DNA from: Tenebrio molitor
Taxonomy: Eukaryota > Arthropoda > Insecta > Coleoptera > Tenebrionidae
Direction of reading: 5' to 3'
Assembly: GCF_963966145.1 (NCBI RefSeq)
Contig: NC_091055.1
Location: 186,001 to 250,000, forward strand
DNA: 64,000 bases
Positions 10,807-24,186 of the stretch are shown piece by piece. Each line of letters starts with the position of its first letter. Within the stretch, counting starts at the first letter, position 1. The translations under genes were made by a program, and so were the position numbers. The notes under the pieces are model-generated. The model was not told where the DNA came from and searched no databases. It saw nothing but the letters and a program-made list of their open reading frames with translations.

Positions 10807-13800
10807 ATGAGCTCTATAAAGTTGTTTTTGTGTTTTCACTTTCTTGTTTTGTATACTGGCAGTGCTCAAGACAACGATGGCTCTTTGGTTGCACAAAGTG
10901 GTGAGTTAAAAAGTCATGTCAATAGAAGTCACGCCTTAATTTCGTTCCCTCCTGCAATCTGTTGAATACAACTTGTTGCCCCTGTTCACAATGGCTCAAC
11001 ATTTTTCTGTATTTTTACTAATCTAAATCAATGGATTAATTATCTGGAAAGAACGCCTATCTTTCTTGTAGTCATTTCAACAAATTCAGAATGTCGCCAA
11101 TTATCACTAACTGATGGATATTGATTTCAACGAAATTGATAAGCTTATATGGGTGCGATGATTACAATTACCTATTTAATATTTTTTCGTCATAGATGAT
11201 TGAACGGAAATATGTATGTTCTTTTTTTTATGAATAAGCGTTATGGTTATGAGTCATTTCTTCGAAACGCTGCTGTTACATACATACCTTTAACACTGAT
11301 AAGATTAAATGGCTAAATCATTTAAGCATTTAAAACACTCTTCCCGGCCATTGATACTTGTTTTCCGGTTGTCGCCTTTAGTAATCATACAGGAAGTTTA
11401 CAAAAAACTAAACTAGCAGTAAAGTGTATTCGGTGTATGTTAGTTTACAATTGTCTGCATTTAAGAGAGTTCAAATATACAGGGTGTATTAAAAATGGCG
11501 CATAATATTTACATCCCATGATTCTATGTTGAAATACAAGCAAGAAATTCTACTACCAATTTACGGTTCACCTTCCGCTCATGAAGTTATTAACAGTCAA
11601 ACTTGGAAATTTGCTTCAGTTGTAATGGAAAAATCATATGTATATTGGTGTCCCAAAATTCGCGGAACAACTCAGTGGGGCAATGCCAACTCATGTTAGA
11701 AAATAATGAGAAAAATAATAAAAATATTCCATGCCTCTTAAATTTGAAGATATGGGGGCTCAAGAGGTGCATTTCATTTATTTTAAATATGTATAATTTT
11801 TTTTTTTTTGACTACATATTTATCTTTTACTAGCTGGTAGCATAATAATTGCGAACGATTGTGATCAGGTTTGCAATTATTTTCTTCATTATTTCCAGCA
11901 TTTCCAAGTACATATGTACATATGTACTTATGTAGAATTTTATGTCCGTTTTACCTCAAACAACGTACGGCAAACATGGCTTTGATTTTTCTCTGATATA
12001 CTCCATTCTTTATCTTGGTGAGTGGTCGATGCGATCAAGCAAGCCATGGGTAGCTTTGTAAGTTTTACTTTTTCCACCAAATTTTTGTGTGGTGTAAACC
12101 AAATATTAACTGTCATCGCTGTCATTCACATTCAGAATCTTCGTCAAGCATTCATGTCCAAATCTCGCGATCTTATGTCGCGAAATGTAAATATATAAGC
12201 CGTACACATCGATTCTTAAATTTAACCGTTCCCGGTCTGAAAACATCAGCGTCCGTCGTCGGTCCATCCGACCGAAAATTATGCCCGTGTCGGGTAATAT
12301 TACAAAGAAGTTTGGGTTTGAAAAATTAACCGAAGTCAAGAAATTAAGGAATTAACGTAAAACATTTAAAATCAAGTGACCAAAGTAAACAAGAGAAAAG
12401 TTTATTTTAAATGCTCGAACTTTCTAACCGAGCTCTGTAATTCTGTTAGGAAATACATACCCCAAAATTTTTTGCTGAATGCAATGATGGGCGTTTCTAG
12501 AAGGTGTCGACAGTGTCTGGAACAGCATGAAGGCAATATATTGAGCAAACTATAGAATACATTTTTTATTGTTCATAAATTTAGTTCCTTGATTTTTGGT
12601 TTTTCAATTTTTTTTTTCAATTAAAATAAATTTGTTCTTTTTTTAATGTACGAATGTACGAATATTCAGAAGAAAATTCTTTATAAGAACGAATAAAAAA
12701 AATATATACATGCAATGTAATTTGACAAAAAAAAGTTGACTATCGTCTGTCAAAAAAAATGGATATCGAAAAAAATATCGAATCAGATAATGTTAAGTAT
12801 TTTTCGAACTATGTACATATTTCATTTGATGTTCAAATCGAGAAAATCCAAAATTGTATGTCAATTTTTTTATTTTTCCAAATTTGGCATCTTACAACCA
12901 GGAGTGTTTGACATTTTCCTTTAGTTTTGGCACTTTTTCGTTTTAATATCTGTTTCGACGTGCTTCCAAATATTTTCTGCTGGGCTTAAATCGGGACTGT
13001 GTCGGACTCGAATTACATTACAATACACGTTCAAGGTGCGAGCCCTCGATCAAAATCGTACCACGTAGCGTAGGTCAGAAAATGGCGGTTTAAACGAATG
13101 ATTCATAATTAAAATGGGAAGTGGTAGCGATGAGTAATTAGGGGCGAAGCTGGATTCCTGGATTTCGCAAAACGGATTCATTCCTAGGCGCACCGCGCCC
13201 CTTAATACGTTCTCTCGCGGCTTCGTAGCAGGGACCGCTCGTGGAGCGTGTTAAAACGAAATATCCATCACAAATTAAATTTATAATTATCGGCTGATTG
13301 TATTTTTATGGCCATTGGCAGATTCACCGTCAAATTAATACAACTGTGTACCTACCTGTACACAAAAAAAGTGGTCAAACTCACTCCCGACTCGCATGGA
13401 TGATGACAGGTATTAAAGGGTCGACTTGCACCGTATTCACCATGTGTGTAGTTGTTTTCCAATAATTTTTTCTACTTTGGTATCACAAATGAGTCTGTGA
13501 AACGAAAAGTACTGTCACAAAGGAACTTTTTGTGAAACTGGTTTTGTTTTCTTTTTTTTTTTATACGTATTACGTTGGTATTGCTGTAATAAAATAGCAC
13601 GCTGGCCGGTGTCCGGCATCTCTAGCGGGCTCCCCAATCAATCGAGCGTCTTATAAAATTAGTGTAATAAATAATAATACATATATTATTTCGACACGAG
13701 TTGCAAAAACATTGAGATAATAAATGTAGTAATTTATTATACGAGTTTTATCATACATGTCGCACGCGTTTTTTGGAGCACGACGAGCGCAGCGAGGAGT

Positions 13801-16800
13801 GCTATAAGCAAACAAGTGCGACAAAATGGCTTATAAAACGAGTGTAATACAATATTTTTTCTATTTTGCCCCTATTTTAAACTATAAAAATTTAAAAATA
13901 GTTCAAAACATAATACTAGGAACATTTATTTGGCAGATGTAAAGGGTTGGTAACACGGGTAACTGGACGAACAATTGCAAGTTTTGAATTTAAAGTGTCG
14001 TGAAGTGCAGTAGTGATCATCTACACATATAGCAACTAGTCATTGTGAGTCACTGCCAACATTAAGAATTTAAGTAAATGTTCCTGAAATCGGTATCGAA
14101 AAGAACTCCTTTTCGAAACCCGTGTTATAAGGACTGTGTTAAAGGTGCAAAATAAAAAAAAGTTCTACGGTGTTTTTGGATATTTTATTATTCATTGTTA
14201 TTTTACATATGTATTTGTATTACAACACATACTACAGACATCACGTAGGTCTTACTTGTAAATCTTAATCTTGGTTTTTTAAGATTATGAATTTTGTCAC
14301 GGAAACATTTTTTCCTCTGCAAGAATTTTTTATCAGAGATTCGCACATACGGAAACACTTTGCATTTTAACGTAAGAATGTTTTCAAGATTTTGAATGTA
14401 AAAACTATGTTTCTTTTCATAATTTCTTTCTGTATTGTCATTTTCTTATAATTGACTGAAATCGATAATGTATATATTTTTAAATAAACATTTATACATG
14501 TGTATATATTTTTTTTTGCCCAATCGTCTTCTTATAACTTCGCACGATCCTTGTAGTAGTATACCTTGTACACCTTTCGTCGATGTGGTTGGTATACGTG
14601 TGCATTGTTAAAAGGTGACTAATCAGCATTCTCATGAAAAAACTTTCGTAGAAATTAAATAAAATCAGATTAAAATAGTTTCAGTCGTTAGACATGTTTC
14701 AAGATTATAATTTTGTTTGAAACACCTTTTAGAATTGTCCGTAGTTAGAAAGTAGTGAATCATGATGCAAAAATTCAAATTATGCTTACCCTACTCCCGT
14801 AGTGAAACATTCGTAGTGATCTGTCGTCCTTCTCAGAAACTGTGGTATAACACAAAAGTCTTCACTGACTAACCAGTAACAAAATAAATTTATGGGGCGA
14901 GTTTTCAGGTACATACCTACTCTTCGCAGCATTCTTGCACGTGATTTTTTTCGAGGCCATTGCAAATTCATCGACAGCGATTTTCGTAAGAAAAAAATAT
15001 TTTGTGAATTGTTTCAAACTCGTCATTCACACAACAGCTACCTTGTTCACAAAGTGTTATACGAATTTTCCATCTAGATATTTTGTGATAGAAACAATTC
15101 GAAATATTTAATTAATGGCTCGTGCGCCATTTCATTTTCTTAGCCAAGTGGTTAATAAATACTTAAGTGCAAGCGAAATGTTGGCAATAAATCAGCCGAC
15201 CATGTGTGTCCTTCACGTGAATTAAGAATTCAATGTCTTTGAAACTATTAAATTAACCGAATTCGTGAAAGTTGATAATATTGATTCTGGTGGCTGTTAC
15301 CGAGTTATTTTAGGGCGTAAGTAATTTGTCATTGTAAAAGCATACCTATCAGTATTTACTCAATGATTATCTGTAGAATTTATTTTTCAAATTGAGATAA
15401 AATCGTCTAAAACTTCGTTGCAAAACTTACTTGAATTGGCAAGCGTATGATTTTTTTTTACAATGATTTACAGTTATAAAATTTGTATCTTGGTAATACT
15501 AATAAGACTAAAAAGTTATTACAGAATCATTCAATACTATATTCCACATTTACACGTAATAAAAAAAAATACGACAAAATTTCATTGATTCATATGTCAA
15601 ACACAGTTATGTATTAAATTATCCGTTTTTTCATTTTTAATATTGGTATAGATTTGTTTCAATGTTTTTCAAATCTGTCGTAAGCTGTCATGTTTTATGT
15701 AGAGAAACATAAATATGTACAAGAAAAATTCTAGATGCATACCTATACCTATTGGTGCATTGAAAACAAAAACTCTTGTTACGTGACATTCAAGAAATAC
15801 ATAAATGGGTAAATAGATATTTAATAAACACTATGGGCCGTATCTCGACACCGTTATTAAAATTGCCGTTAACTAAAGTCGTGATTAAAGTAAACATAAA
15901 TCGATATGGATTTATGCAATTATATATAACCTGCCAGAAAGAGATAAATTCGTCACCATCGTAATTAGAGTCATGATTAAATTTAATAGGGGTGTCGTGA
16001 TACGGCCCTATTGAGAAGTTATTGTATCATGGGCCCTATCAACTTAATATCCGATTACATCAAGTTCTGCTCACCCTACTAATGAACGCTTAATTTTCTG
16101 CGTGCTTGTTGCCAGTAAAGGTTTTATTTGTCACAATAATACATAAATATTTGTAGTAGTTATTACATAACGACTTCATTCTCTGCCTAATAAAAACTAG
16201 TATGTATTTTCAAACAAATCACTCACACCTGCCATTAAAATAAACCCTTCAAGTTTTTTATCTTTTATAACAACGCAGATTACTACGATGGTGGTTTTGT
16301 CTTAATTTTGCAGAGATTTCAATTCTTTCCGTGATCGTAGTCATTGGATTCATGAATCACGCTGTTGTCACAGTGATTCAAACCAAGTAAATTCCTTGTA
16401 TTAGTGTCATATTGACATAGTGCGAATTCAAATACATATGTACATATGTATATTCTTTATTTCTGATCGATTTTTTCTTATAACTTACGGTTGGAGATCT
16501 AGAAAATTATATTTCCCTTTTCAGTTCAGCCTTACCCCATGAAGTGTGTTTAAAGCTTGCTTTCAATTGAATAAACAGTTATTAAGTAGGACATTACACT
16601 TATGTTATAATATCAGGTTGTGTAAAATCAGCCAGTACGTTTTTATCATTTCGAAATTTTCAAATTTCTACTTATATCAAAATGAGATTATTTTATCAGA
16701 TTGCAAATATCAAACAAACAGATAATTAATATCTAAAAATGAACATTAGGTAGTAGTTAGGTATTTTATTTATTTAATATATTTTCGAGTATTTCTAGAG

Positions 16801-19800
16801 ACCAGTGTTAAAATTTTGTAAATCATGTTTAAAGTATGTATTCAGCTTTTTTCCCTGAATGTTTGCGTTCCATAACTAACAAAGCTTGGATTGTAAGCCA
16901 TAAAGGTGTAGGGTGCATTATTTACAATATCAACAGAAATAGAGGATTGATTATTTTATACACTGTGATAACATTTAATCAGCTTAAACTGATAAGAATG
17001 AATCAATAATAAAGTCTAAATATAACGCATATAATTTTATACTGAAGATAGTATGTATTATGGTTATAATAGCTGATGGATACAAAGCAGTTCTGTTCAG
17101 AGTTCAACATAATGAATAATTAAAATGCAACAACAATAATAATTGTTTTGAAGGAGTTACGAAAGCTGAGATCGAGGCAAACGTATAGTCAATACAATCG
17201 CGGTTTCTGGCAACCAGGAAACTGGAAAATTTTCCATTTTAGTTTGTAAATTAATGACTGAAAGAAATATTCCTTCAGAGATTTATTTTAAGTAGATAAA
17301 GTTGTACTTGTAAATTGTGACGTAATTGTAACACGTATGGCACGTCACGCGCAAGTTACAGTTATTCAAATGAAAAGTCCGACTCCACGTGTAAACTAAA
17401 CTAACCGGCACAAAAAACGACTCACTTTGAATTTTATTAATATAATCAAGTACATAATTCATTGTCTTAGATTTTTTTTTTTGATATGTTGTATGGATAA
17501 GTGTTCTTTAAGTTATTCTTTTCCAAAGAATATCCGACAAACAAAACATTAAACACAGCAAATACAAGTTTCATGAAAAAAAAAAGAAATAATTTTTTAG
17601 AAAAAAATTTGTTATGAAAAATTGCCAAAATTTGAACAGCATTTTGAATTAGTATCTCGTATTGTCAAATTAAATTTTTTCACACGTAAATCAACCGACA
17701 AAAACACAACATGGAAGTAGCGCAAATTTTCTAATACAATTAACAAAACAATTCGGTTGCCATGGTGACCATAGCATTCCCGATCATTGAAAATATCCCA
17801 ATTTAACTATAATAAAGAAAAATAAGCACAAATATAATTTCAAGATCATTTGTTAAAGAAATCATTATGAGTCGTTTTGTGTGCCGGTCAATGTATTTGG
17901 TGTGGTGTGAACACTAATGTCGACCTGACCACATACGTAATTTGTCGATTTGTTTTCAGAAATATTCGACAACAGTTTAGATTCCCAATCTCAAAATCAG
18001 GCACTGTTGAATGACGCCAATGCACACGTCCAAAACCACAAACCCATCTTCAAGGATTGTGAAACGTACAACCCCGAAGTCAAAGAGGAACAAGATAGAG
18101 GGACGCCCGTCATAAAAGTAAGTGAATTTATTGAACGCATCGTAATTTCTTGTAACGTTTTTGTTTGAAAGGTTCAAGCGGACGATCCGGACAAAGGTGC
18201 CCCGATCGGTGGAAGAATCACGTACAGTATCGAAACACCAGTTGGGACAAGAGTGAATTTCGCAATTAACAACGAAACGGGAGAAATCACCACAAACGTA
18301 CCGTTTGACAGAGACGAACCAGCCAGACAAAAAGAACTCTACGTGACAGTTCGAGCTGTTGATGATGGCCGTCCGGAGTTGGCAGATATTTGTACTTTCA
18401 AAGTGACAGTGACAGATATAAACGATAACCTTCCCAGTTTTGATCAATTGGTATTGACTTTGTTTATTTAGAGGTGGTTTAATCATGTTTAATTGACATC
18501 GTGGTAGTTTCAGTTCTCAATATGTAGAACGGCAATTTTGAAAAATGATTTGATTCTGTTAGAAAATTACACATGATTGAAGCACCCCCAAAATGTATAT
18601 TTTTGTGATACGTTTGATATGACTAGAAGAAAATTTTTAGGAGTATTCAGCGAAAGTTTCTGAGGATCTTCCAGAAAACAGTGAAGTTTTGAGAGTGTTT
18701 GCTTATGATTTCGACGATGGTGAAAACTCCAGACTGACATACAGTTTTACTTCCACTGATCCCAAATTTGAAGAGTTCTTTAGAATCGACCCTAAAACTG
18801 GTGTCTTTCATCTAAAAAAAAAATTAACAGGGGTTGGTCACCAAATCAATTTATGATAATAGGTTAATTTATCATTATTATTCTAGAATCAAGGTAAGAG
18901 ATATCAAGCGAATGTTCTCGTCAAAGACAACGGAGAACCACCACATGAAGCAAGCGCGGAATTATATTTCTTAGTGGTAGATTCTGACAAGAAACCACCT
19001 TCCATTGAAGTAGTAGGTCATCAAAATGTCATCACATTGAAAGAAAACGAAAGCGATTTTGAGAGATCTCTTATCTCGCTTACAGCCAAGTGAGTTTTAA
19101 ATTTTTCTCAATTTTGTTAGAATCGAATTCGTATAATTTTAGTTCAAATATCAACGACACGAGTGTGGCTTTTGAGTTAGTGAAAGGCAAAACGATTCAA
19201 ACCAATAAAGATCAGTCTTTTGCGTTGAGTCCAAGCGGACCCACTTCAGCAACCATTACATTAGCACGTCCCTTGGACTACGAAAACGTCATCGAATACC
19301 AACTGACCGTTCGTGCTCAAAACAAAGATTCACTGTACGCTTCTGTCAATATAATAGTCAAAGTAGAAGATGTCAACGACGAAATTCCTACTTTCATCGA
19401 ACTGTTAAAAGGGAGCGTCGTCGAAAATGACAAACCGGGTGCTCCGGCGATGACGGTCAGAGCGATCGATAAAGACGGGACATCGCCCAACAATAAAGTC
19501 GTTTACGAATTGCTCACTTACACGGACCTATTCGAAATCGACCCACAGACAGGCGTGATCACGTCGAAAACGTCGTTCGACAGAGAAAAAGAAAAAGTTT
19601 ATCACGTGACCGTACAAGCACGTGATTCGGCTCCGAGCGCCCTCTTTCCCAATAAAAACAAGCCGAATTCGGCCGACCAGACGTTCCAAATCAGCATCGA
19701 AGATCAAAACGATAATCAACCCAAGTTCACGAAGAGTATTTACGAAGTATTTAACATATCCGAAAGTGCGGACCAACAGAAGGATGTGGTCGAAGTCAAA

Positions 19801-22800
19801 GCTGTGGACAGCGATACGGCGTCGTACATAGTGTACAGTATAATCGAGGGTAACACAGATGACGCTTTCTACATAGAGGATACAACAGGAAGGATCAAAG
19901 TTAAAAACAAACTCGATTACGAAAAAATCGAAAATTACAATCTAACAGTTCGAGCGTTTGACGGTGTGTTCTCAGACGAAGCTAAAGTTATCATAAGTAT
20001 ACAGAACGAGAACGACGAAATTCCAATTTTCATGAATTACACTAAAGATATCCAATTTAAAGAGGAAACTACGAGTACAAATTGTATCATCACGTTGACT
20101 GCGTACGATCCTGACATAAAGGACAGGAGTGCCGATCAGAAAATCGTCTATCAAGTAGGCGAGGCTTATACGTCATTCTTGTCAGTCGATTCGAAAGGGG
20201 GTTGCGTCAGGCTCATCAAGGTAGGAAGATGTCACGTACGTAATAAGTGTTCACTTTTATATTGCTATTTTTAGAAATTGGACCGCGACGGACCTAACGG
20301 TGCGGCTTCGTATCAGGCTTTCATCCAAGCTACGGACAACAACGCAGGACCTAACGCTTTACACAACTATGCAGAAATCAATATTATCTTGGAAGACATC
20401 AACGACAACGCTCCAATTTTAAATATTGTAACACTACCGATCTTCAACTAAACAGGATAAAGTCGTAACTTTTTTTTATTATTCTAGACGGAAGTCGTGT
20501 GGTACGAAAATCAAGAACCGGGTCTTATCGTAAATTTGACGGCTACAGACAACGACGGTCCGACCAACGGTCCACCTTTTTCATACAAAATATCCAACAC
20601 GGCTAGCACCGACATACAAGAGAAGTTCTCAATCGAAGGTCCTAGTTTACGTGCGAAAGTGGTTTTCGACAGAGAAGAAAAGAAATTTTATAACGTTCCA
20701 ATTACAATCGGCGACAGCGGCGACCCTCCACAATCCGGTACTAGCATACTGAAAGTGATTATTGGAGATATAAATGACAACGCGGCTCAAGATGGGTCCA
20801 GTGAAATTTTCGTCTACAAGTATCAGGTAATGTCACTAATTGGGGCTCATCTGTCTGCCTTTATTCACAATGATTAAATTCGGGAGGCCTAAAATTTTGT
20901 GTGGAGCTGTAAAACTAGGACAACAAACAAACAAAAAATCATAAATGTACAGTGACAAAACACTCAGTAAAAATGATAAATATTTTTGTATACTTAAACC
21001 AGTAACAAAAATAAATTGTTTCATCAATAAATAAAAAAAAAAAAATACAAAACGTAAAAGTTGTCAACTGTACTTGATATTAAAAGGTACATAAATATGT
21101 ATGATTATTATTGAAGCAGAAAATATTTCTTGCAACTAACAAACAAAAACTTATTCATTTTTAAATAAAAAAGTACAACGAACAACTAACCTCAAATGCC
21201 ATGCCGATAGTCATTTTTACCGAGCATTTATTAATTTTATTGTGCCAGATGTGATATGTTACTGATCATTTATATTTTTTTCTTTCAATTCTTTACTGGG
21301 TACTCTACAACTAGTCAAACCTGTTACGTTAAGTAAATTAAAATACACTGAACTCCAAAATTCGATTTGAATTTTTTTAATTATTATTAATTAAAAAGAA
21401 TTATTCATTAAAAAGAAAGTTCTGAAAGTTCGCCGATGAGGGGGCCACAGTACGGGCGCTTCTAAAGAATAAAAATGCGGAAAAATATATTTAGACATGA
21501 TTTTAGAATTAAGAGTGAGTACAGTAAGTTTATATTTTCTTTCTAAAACAATACTGAATACAACTGTATTTTTGATTTTAAATTCGAATGTCATTTGACC
21601 GAGAAAAACTCGGTGACAAAAACTTAAGATGAATAATATCCTCAAAAAGCGCCCGTACACTAGCACTCTGCGGGGATCACTCAAATTACACTTTTGAACA
21701 GGCCCGTTATAATACAGCAGGTCGTGATCTATGTTTTTCCTCAATTTTCAGTGTGTATAACAATTTTTTGCTTTAAAATAATACTCTTAAAAAGTTGCAA
21801 AAATTTAAGTGATGCGTTAATTTTGGAGTTCAGTGTAATTCAGTTTACTCATCAGATTTTATAATTGACAACGACATTTTTTGTTGACGTAGATGAGATT
21901 GATAGTTTTTATAGTGTTATAAATTATCGAATAACTTTGAATCACTCAATATATGTACGTGTGTGTGTGATACAGGGTTTCACAACGGATACTGAAATCG
22001 GACGTGTTTACGTGAACGATCCCGACGATTGGGATCTACCGTACAAAGTATTTCAATATGACGGATTTCCACATGAAAATTTTGTTTTGCTTGAAAACGG
22101 TGGAATGATTATTATGAACAAGGAAACAACTCCCGGCAATTACACACTGTTGTTCAAAGTAACAGAGGAGTTGTTAAATGGCACTAAACATAGCGTGCAT
22201 GCAGACGTCAAAGTTACTGTTAAGGATATACCTGAAGAGGCCGTGCGTAAATCTGGTTCTATACGACTCGAGGGTGTCACCAGTGAGGAGTTTGTGCAGA
22301 AGGATCCTGTTGTAAGTCCTAGATGTTATTCGTGAGTCACTGTCTCATCGTAATCTATTAACAGGTTCAGTTAAGTAAAAAAGATGTTCTTCAAAGAGAC
22401 ATCGCAACAATTTTGAACACTTCCATCGAGAACGTGGACGTGTTCACGGTCATGCCTAGTAATGGTAGTTACGTTGATGTACGTTTTTCTGCTCACGGTT
22501 CACCTTACTACGCTCCAGAAAAATTGAATAACAAGGCGACACAACAACAAGAAAAGGTAAAAATACACATTTATCTGCCGCGACAAAAAAAAAAAAACAA
22601 CGAAATTTTAGTTGGAGAATGAACTCGGAGTTAAATTCGTAATGATCGACATCAATGAATGTCTACAAAGGAACGCTTGTCTGAGTAGTTCGTGCTCAAA
22701 TGTTTTACAAATCGATAACGTCCCCGCCGTCGTTTTCACCAACAAGACGTCTTTCGTGGGGGTGAGAGCATTCGCCAAAGCTGAATGCGTTTGCATGGAT

Positions 22801-24186
22801 CGTAAAGTTACCGAGTGTTTCAACGGCGGAACTCCGATCGAAGACGGTAGGTGCAACTGTCCGGATGGAGCCGACGGGCCGAATTGTGAAATTCTGGGCA
22901 CCAGTTTTGCCGGAGACGGATGGGCAATGTATCCGTCGTTCGACGCTTGCAATAACAGCGTCATATCATTCCACGTGCTACCCCAGGCCAACGACGGACT
23001 CATCTTTTACGCCGGTCCGCTGACAAAACGACAAGCAGAGGTGTCGAAAAGTGAGTCATCTTGTTCTCAATTATAAACCCGCCCTATTGTACATTTGTAT
23101 TTTTTTTAGGTTTCGTGTCGGCTGAACTGAGGGATGGTTATGTGGTTCTTAAAATAGATCTAGGATACGGTCCTGAAGAAGTTGTTTCAAAATATAAAAA
23201 AATCAACGACGGCGCTATGCATAAAATAAAAATAAATTACACGAATGTGGTATATGACTTTTACGACGCATGTGTGATGTGGTTTTCTTCAATATGAATT
23301 TTTTTCAGGATATACAAATAGAAGTAGACGAGTGTCCAAGCGACTGTCTGCAGTGGAAAACGTTCTTGAAAGGCGGCTTACTAAGAATAAATGGACCTTT
23401 ACAGGTTGGAGGCCGTGCGAATATATTTCCAGATGAAGAGGCGAAAACCGTATGGCCTGATCCGCCGACTAGCAAAGGTTTCAAAGGTTGTATCACCAAC
23501 TTCACTTACAATAAGTACGTGTACAATCTCGCGATGCCTTCCGATGAGTACCACTCTCACAAAGGGGTGTGTAATTATGGTACGTTTCAAGCCGCGACGT
23601 TCGGAATCGATTCGAACTTCTTGGTTGCCATTTTAGTGTGTCTCGCCATTTTGTTGAGTGAGTAATTAAAAATGTATGCATTTTCACATTATTTAAATTT
23701 GTCGTTGCAGTTTTGTTGTTGGCCGTGGTCGTTCACAAGCGGAAACAAGACAACCTGAACGAAAAAGACATGGACGATACTACAGAGAACATCATTAATT
23801 ACGAGGACGAAGGTGGCGGCGAATGCGACACCAACTTCGATCTGTCAGTATTGCGCAGGGTTGACGAAAAGCCACCGATGAGGGACAATTTGTATAGTAA
23901 GCAAGCACCGGATGTGCCTGCCGACATTGGTAGTTTCTTAGATGAGAAAAAGCGCGCTTGTGATAAAGACATTTTACCGTGTGACGACGTGCGCCATTAT
24001 GGTTATGAGGGAGATGGCAATAGTTCTGGGTCTCTTTCTTCGTTAGGTTCATCCACAGACGAGGGCGATTTGAAATTCAATTACTTATCGAGTTTCGGTC
24101 CGCGGTTCCGCAAACTGGCTGACATGTACGGCGATGACGCTAGCGAGGAAGGAAGTCAAAGTGGAGGGGAAGAATCGTGGTGCTAA
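10807..24186 (+). CDS. shg: DE-cadherin (shotgun), classical epithelial cadherin
   Basis: Homophilic adhesion receptor of adherens junctions. Exons: 10807-10900, 17960-18117, 18172-18450, 18641-18832, 18887-19089, 19143-20220, 20275-20427, 20488-20826, 21976-22311, 22365-22556, 22612-23050, 23110-23249, 23309-23657 and 23711-24186, joining in phase to 1475 aa (fly DE-cadherin is about 1500). Exon 1 encodes a signal peptide (MSSIKLFLCFHFLVLYTGSA). About seven cadherin repeats follow, marked by calcium motifs such as DINDN, VNDE, QNDN and ENDE. Then come the non-chordate domain (about 840-1060), a cysteine-rich EGF region (CFNGG...CNCPDG, about 1075-1105), laminin G (to about 1290) and one membrane segment (about 1302-1326). 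The tail has the p120-binding NIINYEDEGGGE and a beta-catenin-binding serine/acidic block (SGSLSSLGSSTDEGD). One EGF and one LG module favour DE- over DN-cadherin. Confidence 0.93.
12921..12998 (-). pseudogene. Tc1/mariner transposase C-terminal fragment
   Basis: The minus strand reads SPDLSPAENIWKHVETDI and continues to a stop at 12921. SPDLSPAENIWK matches the conserved third-aspartate/glutamate region of Tc1-like DDE transposases (usually SPDLNPIENLW). Only about 25 codons are intact. Confidence 0.7.
13740..13850. repeat. Imperfect palindrome with GACGAGCGCAGCGAGG centre
   Basis: The outer arms CGAGTTTTATCATACATGTCGCAC and GTGCGACAAAATGGCTTATAAAACGAG pair imperfectly. An inner stem AGCAC/GTGCT encloses GACGAGCGCAGCGAGGA. 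The locus is within shg intron 1 and is probably mobile-element derived. Confidence 0.6.
15835..16008. mobile_element. 174-bp MITE in shg intron 1
   Basis: The terminal repeats GGGCCGTATC and GATACGGCCC extend imperfectly through CGACACC. They are flanked by TAT on each side (15832-15834 and 16009-16011), a possible 3-bp target duplication. No coding capacity. Confidence 0.75.
17402..17890. mobile_element. Inverted-repeat MITE, copy 2
   Basis: A 489-bp element with ends TAACCGGCACAAAAAACGAC and the reverse of TGACCGGCACACAAAACGAC. It is the reverse-oriented homologue of 196-1015 without that copy's extra internal segment. It ends about 70 bp before shg exon 2. Confidence 0.8.
21346..21835. 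mobile_element. shg: Tc1/mariner-like MITE in shg intron 8
   Basis: The 490-bp element begins CACTGAACTCCAAAATT and ends with the reverse complement. TA dinucleotides flank both ends (21344-21345, 21836-21837), as for Tc1/mariner insertions. Inside, AGTACGGGCGCTT (about 21447) and AAGCGCCCGTACA (about 21645) form a second inverted pair. The minus-strand 117-codon frame inside has no recognisable domain. Confidence 0.75.

Larger units (their letters stand above)
10901..17959 (+). other. shg: shg intron 1 (7.06 kb)
   Basis: A large first intron between the signal-peptide exon and EC1. It holds a Tc1 transposase remnant (12921-12998), a palindrome near 13740-13850, two MITEs (15835-16008, 17402-17890), a lone AGGGTGT-type transposon end near 11482, and a GC-richer block at 13010-13260. 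No other exon is supported. Confidence 0.7.

Noticed and set aside
17977..18486. 169-codon minus-strand frame
   Set aside because: Antisense to shg exons 2-3 and their intron; crosses genuine splice sites and has no family signature.
21391..21744. 117-codon minus-strand frame
   Set aside because: Lies wholly inside the TA-flanked MITE at 21346-21835 and shows no domain.
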